A stretch of DNA of 9,454 bases from positions 1 to 9,454 of the forward strand of contig WFYM01000070.1 in assembly GCA_015490115.1 (NCBI GenBank), read 5' to 3'. Positions 1-5,404 of the stretch are shown in pieces (position 1 is the first letter of the stretch; each line of letters starts with the position of its first letter). The notes below the pieces were generated by a model. The model worked only from the letters and a program-made list of their open reading frames with translations. It made no database searches and was not told the DNA's origin. This stretch comes from Aquificaceae bacterium (lineage in GTDB: Bacteria; Aquificota; Aquificia; Aquificales; Aquificaceae). The position numbers were made by a program, and so were the translations under genes.

Positions 1-128
1 AGGTGATGCGCCTCTATCAAGTTCAAGGTCTTCCCACCTCCTTCCTCATAGACAGGGAGGGGAGGGTCGTTAAGGTGAGGCTCGGGGAGTATAAGGAGAT
101 CGAAAGGGACCTTAAGAAACTTTTATAA
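1..128 (+). CDS. C-terminal end of a TlpA/ResA-like thioredoxin-fold protein (5' partial)
   Basis: The reading frame enters from the left edge (first whole codon at base 3) and ends at TAA 126-128, giving about 41 residues. The visible part contains YQVQGLPTSFLIDREGRVV, the usual end of the TlpA/ResA/AhpC-TSA-like thioredoxin fold: the cis-proline loop (GLPTSF), the strand FLIDREG, and a final helix ending in KKLL. The CxxC motif would lie upstream, outside the window. In this family such proteins are membrane-anchored or periplasmic thiol-disulfide reductases, often acting on apocytochrome c or oxidase CuA sites. Its position just before a haem A gene cluster agrees with that role, but a probable terminator separates it from the cluster. 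The exact subfamily cannot be decided from this fragment; a Sco-like or peroxiredoxin-like protein is less likely. Confidence 0.75.
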   Translation, partial: VMRLYQVQGLPTSFLIDREGRVVKVRLGEYKEIERDLKKLL

Positions 129-155
129 GTCCACTCTGCCTGCAAAATTCCTTCC

Positions 156-190
156 CCGCACTTATACTCGGGATGCGGTTTTTATTTTTA
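156..190 (+). terminator. Probable intrinsic terminator after the thioredoxin-like gene
   Basis: CCGCA (156-160) can pair with TGCGG (174-178) around a 13-nt loop, followed at once by a T-rich run (TTTTTATTTTTA, 179-190). A competing 4-bp pairing, CCCG (155-158) with CGGG (169-172), uses the same bases. The stem is short but GC-rich, and the T tract is by far the longest in the window. It would end the upstream transcript just before the next promoter. Confidence 0.5.
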
Positions 191-193
191 GGT

Positions 194-208
194 TATAATC
201 TTTCTAAA
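194..208 (+). promoter_or_regulatory. -10 box (TATAAT) at a likely leaderless start
   Basis: A perfect TATAAT lies at 194-199. Normal -10 to +1 spacing puts the transcription start at about 206-208, on or next to the ATG at 208. No TTGACA-like -35 is visible at 16-18 bp spacing (the region reads gggatgcg). The promoter overlaps the T tract of the preceding terminator. It is the only good promoter-like site seen ahead of the nine-gene + strand run, so it may drive the whole operon. Confidence 0.5.
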
Positions 209-399
209 TGGAGGAGAAAAAGAGGGACTGGGGAAAGATCATAACGGGACTCCTCGTCTTCGGGGTGGCGGTTCTTTCCTTTACCTTCACCGTTTACCAG
301 TATGTAAAGCATCCAGAAAACAGGGAACACTTCATAAAGAAGCTGAAAAACATTAGGAACGAGCCTATATTTCCGAAGCCAGGCCAGAAAGGGGACTGA
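208..399 (+). CDS. Small single-span membrane protein, unrecognised, first gene of the haem A cluster
   Basis: 63 residues. A short charged N-terminus (MEEKKRDWGK) is followed by one hydrophobic segment at about residues 11-30, then a basic, proline-containing hydrophilic tail (about 33-63) with HFIKKLKN. The family is not recognised. The start is fixed: an in-frame TAA (205-207) directly precedes the ATG, and no other ATG or GTG lies before the membrane segment except a GTG within it. There is no Shine-Dalgarno sequence upstream. The stop TGA (397-399) is one base before the ctaA ATG, so the two genes are almost certainly co-transcribed and probably translationally coupled. The position suggests a small accessory factor in haem A synthesis or oxidase assembly, but this rests on context only. 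Confidence 0.7.
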   Translation: MEEKKRDWGKIITGLLVFGVAVLSFTFTVYQYVKHPENREHFIKKLKNIRNEPIFPKPGQKGD

Positions 400-400
400 A

Positions 401-1255
401 ATGGCAAAGACCCTGCTACTCCTTACCGTAATCTTTACCTACATCCTTATGGTCTTCGGGGGTATAGTGACCTCCACTGGTTCTGGTCTCGGGTGTCCCG
501 ACTGGCCCCTCTGCCACGGACAGATCCTCCCCTTTCAGATAAAGGAGGAGTTCCCGACGCCCCCCGCACCCGCGGTCGTCGAGACGAAGCTCCAGCCTTG
601 GATAGAGCAGACCCACAGGCTCCTCGGAGGTGTGACGGGTCTTCTCTTATTAGCCTCTTTGGTCTCGGTCTGGAGGGGCTACAGGGGTTTCCCGAGGAGG
701 GGTATGGTGGTTATACTTTTTCTCCTCCTGCTTGAAGTCCTCCTCGGTATGAGGGTAGTCGTTACGGAGGCACCCCTTCTGGAGGAGTTCCTCCACTACG
801 TATACACCTCCTCCCACCTTATACTTTCGGTAATTATTCTTTCCGGACTCGTTTTCGTCCTCGAATCCTTAAAGGGCGGTAGGAAATCTAAATTCCCTTT
901 CCCCGAAGCCCTCTACCTGATCACCATGTTTCAAGTTCTGGTAGGCATACTCGTGAGATACGTAAAAGCTAAGGATTTTAACGAGTTCGCTTTCTTCCTG
1001 CACATAACGGTAGCCATGGGACTTCTCATCCTTTGCCTCTACGCTGTCCTGAAGGAACCCTCAAAGGAGAGCTATATAACGCTCGGTCTTGTAACGGCTC
1101 AGGTCTTCGCGGGAGCCGGGACGGTCCTCACCAAGATGTTCCTTCCCGTTCTCTTCCTTCACATAGCCCTCGGCTTCCTTTTGGTTTGGTGGGCTTCTTA
1201 CATAGTTGCACCTGAGGTCCTGAGGGGTAAAAAACTATATGAGCAGGGGTATTAG
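401..1255 (+). CDS. ctaA: Haem A synthase CtaA/COX15
   Basis: 284 residues, polytopic (about eight membrane spans). CtaA oxidises the C8 methyl of haem O to a formyl group, giving haem A for aa3-type oxidases. The family signature is clear near the N-terminus: GGIVTSTGSGLGCPDWPLC at residues 20-38, with the extracytoplasmic cysteine pair C32/C38, then EQTHRLLGG with E69 and H72. Further histidines at the expected helix positions are H139 (SSHLILS), H201 (FLHITVAM) and H254 (FLHIALGF), so all four haem-ligand histidines of the two-fold repeated bundle are present. The only other cysteine is C212, inside a membrane span; the second-half cysteine pair of the Bacillus enzyme is missing. AAAGGGG before the ATG serves as ribosome site. 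The gene sits 1 bp after the 63-aa gene and 3 bp before ctaB. Confidence 0.95.
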   Translation: MAKTLLLLTVIFTYILMVFGGIVTSTGSGLGCPDWPLCHGQILPFQIKEEFPTPPAPAVVETKLQPWIEQTHRLLGGVTGLLLLASLVSVWRGYRGFPRRGMVVILFLLLLEVLLGMRVVVTEAPLLEEFLHYVYTSSHLILSVIILSGLVFVLESLKGGRKSKFPFPEALYLITMFQVLVGILVRYVKAKDFNEFAFFLHITVAMGLLILCLYAVLKEPSKESYITLGLVTAQVFAGAGTVLTKMFLPVLFLHIALGFLLVWWASYIVAPEVLRGKKLYEQGY

Positions 1256-1258
1256 CCT

Positions 1259-2143
1259 ATGGTGGAGAGGACGATATACTACACGGGTCTTTTGAAGGAC
1301 TACCTCGCCCTCACGAAGCCGGGCATAGTGACCCTCGTCCTCATAACGACAGCCGGGGGGCTTTACATAGGCTCTGGTGGCTTCCTCGATCCCTACCTCG
1401 CCTTTTGGACCCTCCTCGGGACGGGTCTCGCAGCGGCAGGCTCCGCTGTCCTTAACATGGTCCTCGACAGGGACGTGGACAGCCTCATGGAGAGGACAGC
1501 CTCGAGACCCCTCCCGAGGGGTTCGGTGAGTCCGTTAGGTGCCACCCTTTTCGGAACCTTTCTTCTTCTTGGCTCGCTTGTGATAATGCTCCTCTTCGTG
1601 AACCCCCTCGCCACCTTCCTGACAGCTCTCGCCTCCTTCTCATACATAGTCGTCTACACGGTCCTCTTAAAGAGGAGAACCCCGATAGCTACCGAGATAG
1701 GGGGTATTTCGGGTGCTTTGCCTCCTGTCATAGGATACGTTGCGGGTGCCGGGGAGTTCGACATCAAAGCCTTAACTTTGTTCCTCATAATGTTCATGTG
1801 GCAACCTCCCCACTTTTGGGTCCTCGCCCTCAAATACAGGGAGGACTACAGGAGAGCCGGGATACCGACTCTCCCCGTATCGAGGGGGGTTAAGGTGACG
1901 AAGGTAAAGACCCTCCTCTACACGGTGTCCCTGCTTCCCCTCAGCTTAGTTCCTTACGCCATAGGCATGACGGGAAAACTTTACCTGCTCGTTGCTTCTT
2001 TGATGAGCCTCCTTTACCTCCTCCTTACCTTGAGGTTCCTCTTTTCTAAGGGAGAGGAGGGGACGAGGCTCTTTGTATTCTCGATACTTTACATAGCTGT
2101 CCTCTTCTCCGTGATGATAGCGGACCTCGTGAAGGGAGTATGA
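1259..2143 (+). CDS. ctaB: Protohaem IX farnesyltransferase (haem O synthase) CtaB/CyoE
   Basis: 294 residues, a UbiA-superfamily prenyltransferase with about nine membrane spans. It transfers farnesyl from farnesyl diphosphate to the 2-vinyl group of haem B, giving haem O, the substrate of CtaA. The first aspartate-rich motif is present as N66, D70 and D74 (NMVLDRDVDSLMERTASRPL), which binds the Mg-diphosphate. The second conserved cytoplasmic motif is MWQPPHFWVLALKYREDY (about 180-197) followed by AGIPTLPV. An early LTKPGI (18-23) is also typical. The length is normal for the family. Ribosome site AGGGG lies within the end of ctaA. The end overlaps the next start in ATGA (2140-2143), so the oxidase-like gene downstream is translationally coupled to it. 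Confidence 0.95.
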   Translation: MVERTIYYTGLLKDYLALTKPGIVTLVLITTAGGLYIGSGGFLDPYLAFWTLLGTGLAAAGSAVLNMVLDRDVDSLMERTASRPLPRGSVSPLGATLFGTFLLLGSLVIMLLFVNPLATFLTALASFSYIVVYTVLLKRRTPIATEIGGISGALPPVIGYVAGAGEFDIKALTLFLIMFMWQPPHFWVLALKYREDYRRAGIPTLPVSRGVKVTKVKTLLYTVSLLPLSLVPYAIGMTGKLYLLVASLMSLLYLLLTLRFLFSKGEEGTRLFVFSILYIAVLFSVMIADLVKGV

Positions 2144-3450
2144 GGGGCTGGTTCCTCTTCTTTGCGGTCTCCTTAGGTGTAGGGGGTTTTTTTGCCCTCG
2201 CGGTCGCCCTCGCGAGGACGCCCTTCGTCTCCTCATACCTTCCTTCCGGTATCTTCTACCACTGGCTCGTGGGTCACGTCGACTCGACGCTCCTCGTAGG
2301 ACTCCTATCCTTCTTATTTTTTTTGTGGCACAGAGCCTTCAAGGTGGAGGGCGGACCGCTTCCCCTGTTCCTTTGCGGGATCGGTTTTCTTTCTATCTCG
2401 CTTACCTCACTCCTCGGTCTCGGTAAAGCCCTCTTTAACAACTACGTCCCGACGATAGTCCACCCTCTTTTTTTCTTGGGTCTTCTCCTCTTCGGAATGG
2501 GCTACGCCTTTGTTACCTTAAGCTTTTTGAGGGAAGCCCTCTCCCACATACTCTCGGGCGGTGTGAGGTCGGTCCTTTCAGTTTCCGTAGTCCTCTCGCT
2601 GGCTCTCCTTATATCTGCGGTCCTCTCGATAACCCGAGCTTCGGGAGAACCCCTCCTTTACTTCGAGAGGCTCTACTGGATCCCCGGACATATCCACCAG
2701 TTCGTAAACGCGAGCCTCTTAATAGCTTCTTGGTTTTTACTTTCGGACTTTTCGGGCTTCAAGGTCCCGAATGGGATCGCTCACCTCAGCCTTCTTCTTA
2801 TACCCTTTCCCCTCCTCTTTTTGGTAGTCCAGATCTCCGGCTCGGACCCCCTCTCTCCTGAGGTGAGGAGGCTCACAACTTTAGGCTACGCGGTCGGTAT
2901 AGGTGTCCCGACTTTGGCGGTGGCTGTATACCTGCTCTTTAAAGTAGCCTTCAGATACAGCTTCTGGGGAAAGGTCCTCGGTCTTAGCCTGATCTTTTAC
3001 CTCCTCGGAGCTTCGATGGGTTACCTGATAGCGGGTTCGGACCTCAGGGTCCCCGCCCACTACCACGCTGTGATCGCGAGCATTTTAATAGCTGTCATGG
3101 GTCTCACCTACAGGTTCCTTCAGGAGATGGGCTACGCAAAAGAACTCCCGAAGTTTATAAAGCTCCAGCCCTTCCTCTACTGGCTCGGCATGCTGCTCTT
3201 CGTCCTCGGTCTCTTCGTGGCTGGTCTTAAAGGAACTCCGAGGAAGGTCTTCGGGACCGAATACATAACCGATCCTGTTACCCTCACCTTCATGGGTCTC
3301 ATGGGTGTCGGTTCCGTCCTTTCTGTTATCGGAGGAGCTACCTTCGTCCTCTTCGTGCTATACTCGATACTCACAAGGAAGGGGGTGAGGTATGAGGAAG
3401 AGGGAAGAACAAAGGAGGAGGGTGAACATCATGATAGCACTCATACTTAG
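2140..3450 (+). CDS. Divergent haem-copper oxidase subunit I homologue lacking CuB ligands
   Basis: 436 residues with about twelve hydrophobic spans, the oxidase subunit I topology but shorter than the roughly 560 residues of ba3-type subunit I. Aligned by eye from memory with Thermus ba3 (B family): H46 (GHVDST) matches the low-spin haem ligand of helix II; YWIPGHIHQF (179-188) matches the helix VI GHPIVY motif and keeps H184 but has F188 in place of the cross-linked tyrosine; LVVQ (228-231) stands where FHHQ carries the two other CuB histidines; VPAHYH (304-309) matches VPGHFH of helix X and keeps both haem ligands H307 and H309; AGLKGTPRK matches the later AGL-PRR loop. So haem sites seem kept and the CuB site lost. 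The C-terminal tail is Glu/His-rich. There is no subunit II gene nearby. Its place between ctaB and a DUF420 gene suggests oxidase assembly or haem handling rather than oxygen reduction. Membership of the superfamily is fairly sure; the function is unknown. Confidence 0.75.
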   Translation: MRGWFLFFAVSLGVGGFFALAVALARTPFVSSYLPSGIFYHWLVGHVDSTLLVGLLSFLFFLWHRAFKVEGGPLPLFLCGIGFLSISLTSLLGLGKALFNNYVPTIVHPLFFLGLLLFGMGYAFVTLSFLREALSHILSGGVRSVLSVSVVLSLALLISAVLSITRASGEPLLYFERLYWIPGHIHQFVNASLLIASWFLLSDFSGFKVPNGIAHLSLLLIPFPLLFLVVQISGSDPLSPEVRRLTTLGYAVGIGVPTLAVAVYLLFKVAFRYSFWGKVLGLSLIFYLLGASMGYLIAGSDLRVPAHYHAVIASILIAVMGLTYRFLQEMGYAKELPKFIKLQPFLYWLGMLLFVLGLFVAGLKGTPRKVFGTEYITDPVTLTFMGLMGVGSVLSVIGGATFVLFVLYSILTRKGVRYEEEGRTKEEGEHHDSTHT

Positions 3451-3508
3451 CGCCTTCGCCCTCGTTACCTATCTCATGACCTTCGTAATAGCCCAGCTGA
3501 CGAAGTAA
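3392..3508 (+). CDS. Tiny single-span membrane peptide overlapping the oxidase-like gene
   Basis: From ATG 3392 this encodes 38 residues: a strongly charged Arg/Glu head (RKREEQRRR) then one hydrophobic span (residues 14-34) ending in AQLTK. A second ATG at 3431 gives 25 residues and has the better ribosome site, GGAGGAGGGTG at 3414-3424, 6 nt upstream. The longer form has GGGGGTG at 3381-3387 and would overlap the upstream gene by 59 bp in another frame. The stop TAA (3506-3508) is 2 bp before the next ATG. Without it there would be a 60-bp gap in an otherwise gapless operon. Size and topology recall the small subunit IIa of ba3 oxidase, which also accompanies subunit I, but this is analogy and I cannot show homology. 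Confidence 0.6.
   Translation: MRKREEQRRRVNIMIALILSAFALVTYLMTFVIAQLTK
3414..3424 (+). promoter_or_regulatory. Strong Shine-Dalgarno inside the end of the oxidase-like gene
   Basis: GGAGGAGGGTG is the longest anti-16S match in this part of the window and lies 6 nt before ATG 3431. It sits inside the upstream coding region, which supports translation of the 25-residue form of the small membrane peptide. Confidence 0.55.
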
Positions 3509-3510
3509 GG

Positions 3511-3918
3511 ATGGGATACGAGGTCCTCACGCTCCTTAGCTTGACGACCGTAGCTTTGAGCGGTCTCCTCGTAGTCCTCGGACTCGTCTTCATAAAGACG
3601 GGAAGGAAGGAGCTTCACAAAAAGGCTATGATATCCGCCTCTTTCCTTGCCCTCCTCTTTTTGGTATTTTACGGTCTCAAATACTTCCTATACCCGCCCA
3701 AATACTATCATGGTCCATACAGGGAGGTTTACCTTTTCTTTCTCCTCTCCCACTCGGTCCTCGCCACTTTGAACCTTCCCCTCGCTGTGGTAACTGTGTT
3801 TTTGGGTCTCACCGGAAGATACTCCAAGCACAGGAAGGTAGCTCCCGTAACGGCTCTCGTTTGGATCTACGTTGCTGTGAGCGGTTGGATAGTTTTCTTC
3901 TTCCTTCGAGCTGGTTAG
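3511..3918 (+). CDS. DUF420 membrane protein, CtaM/YozB-like oxidase assembly factor
   Basis: 135 residues with four membrane spans at about 5-27, 39-60, 73-100 and 110-132. The DUF420 pattern is visible: HKKAM at the start of span 2 (H36), YYHGPYREVYLFFLLSH before and in span 3 (H67, H81), GRYSKHRKVA (H107), and WIYVAVSGW in span 4. The family includes CtaM/YozB, required in Staphylococcus and Bacillus for active aa3-type oxidase. Its presence after ctaA and ctaB therefore fits a role in haem insertion or assembly of a haem-A oxidase; the conserved histidines at the membrane edges could hold haem or metal (inference). The start is 2 bp after the stop of the small peptide gene and has only a weak ribosome site (AAGTAAGG), so coupling is likely. 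Confidence 0.85.
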   Translation: MGYEVLTLLSLTTVALSGLLVVLGLVFIKTGRKELHKKAMISASFLALLFLVFYGLKYFLYPPKYYHGPYREVYLFFLLSHSVLATLNLPLAVVTVFLGLTGRYSKHRKVAPVTALVWIYVAVSGWIVFFFLRAG

Positions 3919-3923
3919 TCGGT

Positions 3924-3933
3924 TAAGATCTTA
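3924..3933 (+). repeat. 10-bp perfect palindrome in the gap before skp
   Basis: TAAGATCTTA reads the same on both strands and lies in the 29-bp gap between the DUF420 gene and skp, just upstream of the AGGAGGT ribosome site. It might be an operator half or a weak hairpin; it could equally be chance. This is the largest gap within the + strand gene run. Confidence 0.3.
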
Positions 3934-3947
3934 GGCAGGAGGTAGCT

Positions 3948-4433
3948 ATGGTGGTGGTGATCCTGTCTCTGCTTTTAATCTTCGGGTTTTCGGCGGGGGA
4001 GGTTAAGTTCGCCTGCGTAGACACGAACAGGATACTTCAAGAGTCAAAGCTCGTCGCTTCGGCTCAGGGGGAGCTGAGGAGCAAGCTCGCGGAGTATCAG
4101 GGGAAGCTCTCCGAGAAGGAGAGGAAGCTGGCGGAGCTTAAAAAACAGATAGAGAGCAAGGCTATCTCCCAGCAGGCGAGGGAGAAGAAGATAAAGGAAT
4201 ACCAAAAGATAGAGGCTGAGTGGAGGGAGCTTCAGGAAAAAGCTCAGAGGGAGCTTACCGAGATGAAGGAGAGGCTCGAGAACATGGTATACAACAGGGT
4301 AAAGGAGGCTGCGGAGAAGATAGCGAGGGAAAAGGGCTTTGCGGGAATTATAGACTGCAGCGTCTTCATATACAGGGATGCGAGCATAGACGTGACTACG
4401 GAGATCATAAGGATGATCGACGAGCCGAGATGA
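3948..4433 (+). CDS. skp: Periplasmic chaperone of the OmpH/Skp family
   Basis: 161 residues. A hydrophobic N-terminal signal (residues 1-16, ending FSAG) is followed by strand VKFACVDTNRIL, a long charged helical hairpin (about 35-125, rich in K, E, Q), and the closing beta segment AGIIDCSVFIYRDASIDVT and helix EIIRMID: the domain order of Skp. The family forms a trimeric jellyfish-shaped holder for unfolded outer-membrane proteins. The signal has no Lys or Arg before its core, which is unusual, yet no in-frame start lies between TAA 3924-3926 and this ATG. The ribosome site AGGAGGT is at 3937-3943. Two cysteines, C23 and C137, lie in strands of the trimer body. Linkage to lpxD is also common in Proteobacteria. 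The end overlaps lpxD by ATGA. Confidence 0.88.
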   Translation: MVVVILSLLLIFGFSAGEVKFACVDTNRILQESKLVASAQGELRSKLAEYQGKLSEKERKLAELKKQIESKAISQQAREKKIKEYQKIEAEWRELQEKAQRELTEMKERLENMVYNRVKEAAEKIAREKGFAGIIDCSVFIYRDASIDVTTEIIRMIDEPR

Positions 4434-5404
4434 AGCTCCGCGAGGTTGCGGAGATAGTAAGAGGGAAGGTGGTGGGAGACCCTGAAGCGGAGGTGGAGGG
4501 GGTCTCCACACCCCAGAATCCGAAGGAGGGGACGGTAGTCTTTTGCCAGTCGAAGAAGGATGTGGAACTCGCAAAGAGTGGTGGACCTTCAGCCCTCGTT
4601 GTTCGGGAAAGGGTGGACTTTCCCAACCTCGTCCTCGTCGAAGACGTGAGGCTCGCCCTTGCCCTCTTCCTCGAAAAGGTCTACCCTGAGGTCCACCCGA
4701 CGGGTGTTTCGGAGAAGGCTCACATAGGTCTCAACGTGGAGATGGGGAGGAACGTATACGTCGGACCTTTCGCCTTCATAGGGAACAACGTAAAGCTCGG
4801 AGACAACGTCAAGGTTTACCCCTTCACATACGTGGGGGACAACACGGTAGTCGGCGAGGGGACGGTCCTCTTCCCCCACGTCACCGTCTACCCTAACACG
4901 GTGATAGGGAGGAACGTAAGGATCCACAGCGGGGCTGTGATAGGTGCGGACGGCTTCGGCTACCATATAGGTAAGGAGGGCATAAAGAAGCTGAACCACA
5001 TAGGGGGCGTTGTCATAGAGGACGAAGTCGAGATCGGGGCGAACACTACCGTCGACAGGGCGCTCATAGACAGGACCGTCGTGGGCAAGGAAACTAAGGT
5101 TGATAACTTGGTCATGATAGCCCATAATTGTGTAATAGGGGAGAGGAATATAATAGTGGCTCAGGTGGGGCTTTCGGGTAGCGTGAGGACGGGGAAGGAG
5201 GTGGTCCTCGCAGGTCAGGTGGGAGTCGCCGACCACGTGAGCATAGGGGACAAGGTGACAGTTACCGCAAAGTCGGGGGTCACAAAAGACCTTCCTTCCG
5301 GCAAGGTATACGGGGCTAACCTGCCCGCCGTCGAGTGGTCCAAGTGGAAGAGGATATACGCCCTCCTCCTCAAACTCCCCGAACTTTTAAAGGGCAAAAG
5401 ATGA
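4430..5404 (+). CDS. lpxD: UDP-3-O-acylglucosamine N-acyltransferase LpxD
   Basis: 324 residues (E. coli LpxD has 341). It adds the N-linked 3-hydroxyacyl chain from acyl-ACP to UDP-3-O-acylglucosamine, the third step of lipid A synthesis, in the cytosol. The N-terminal uridine-binding domain covers about residues 1-92, followed by a left-handed beta-helix of hexapeptide repeats (about 93-285) and a C-terminal helix. GADGFGY at 172-178 is conserved. IAHNCVIG carries the catalytic base H232 (E. coli H239), and H269 in GVADHVSIG corresponds to E. coli H276. The end YGANLPAVEW is typical. The open frame extends back to 4220 inside skp, but the ATG at 4430 in the ATGA overlap gives the family's normal N-terminus (KLREVAEIVRGKVVGD). 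The gene is coupled to skp and overlaps smc by ATGA. Confidence 0.95.
   Translation: MKLREVAEIVRGKVVGDPEAEVEGVSTPQNPKEGTVVFCQSKKDVELAKSGGPSALVVRERVDFPNLVLVEDVRLALALFLEKVYPEVHPTGVSEKAHIGLNVEMGRNVYVGPFAFIGNNVKLGDNVKVYPFTYVGDNTVVGEGTVLFPHVTVYPNTVIGRNVRIHSGAVIGADGFGYHIGKEGIKKLNHIGGVVIEDEVEIGANTTVDRALIDRTVVGKETKVDNLVMIAHNCVIGERNIIVAQVGLSGSVRTGKEVVLAGQVGVADHVSIGDKVTVTAKSGVTKDLPSGKVYGANLPAVEWSKWKRIYALLLKLPELLKGKR

Noticed and set aside
163..168. TATACT as the -10 box for the operon
   Set aside because: It lies in the hairpin loop of the probable terminator, and the perfect TATAAT at 194 is the better match; it remains a minor alternative.
2140..3450. NnrS-type haem/copper membrane protein as an alternative identity for the oxidase-like gene
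   Set aside because: Size and topology would fit, but the ordered matches to the helix II, VI, X and XI motifs of ba3 subunit I are much better.
4220..4429. An upstream extension of the lpxD frame, adding 70 residues
   Set aside because: It lies inside skp in another frame, and the normal LpxD N-terminus begins at the ATG in the ATGA overlap at 4430.
4589..5236. A 215-codon open frame on the minus strand opposite lpxD
   Set aside because: It is opposite a clear LpxD; its composition (many Val, Tyr, His, Asp) is that of a mirrored frame, and no motif or ribosome site supports it.
5335..5400. A GTG-initiated extension of smc
   Set aside because: The 22 extra residues overlap lpxD and do not resemble the SMC N-terminus; ATG 5401 has a ribosome site and starts the known fold.
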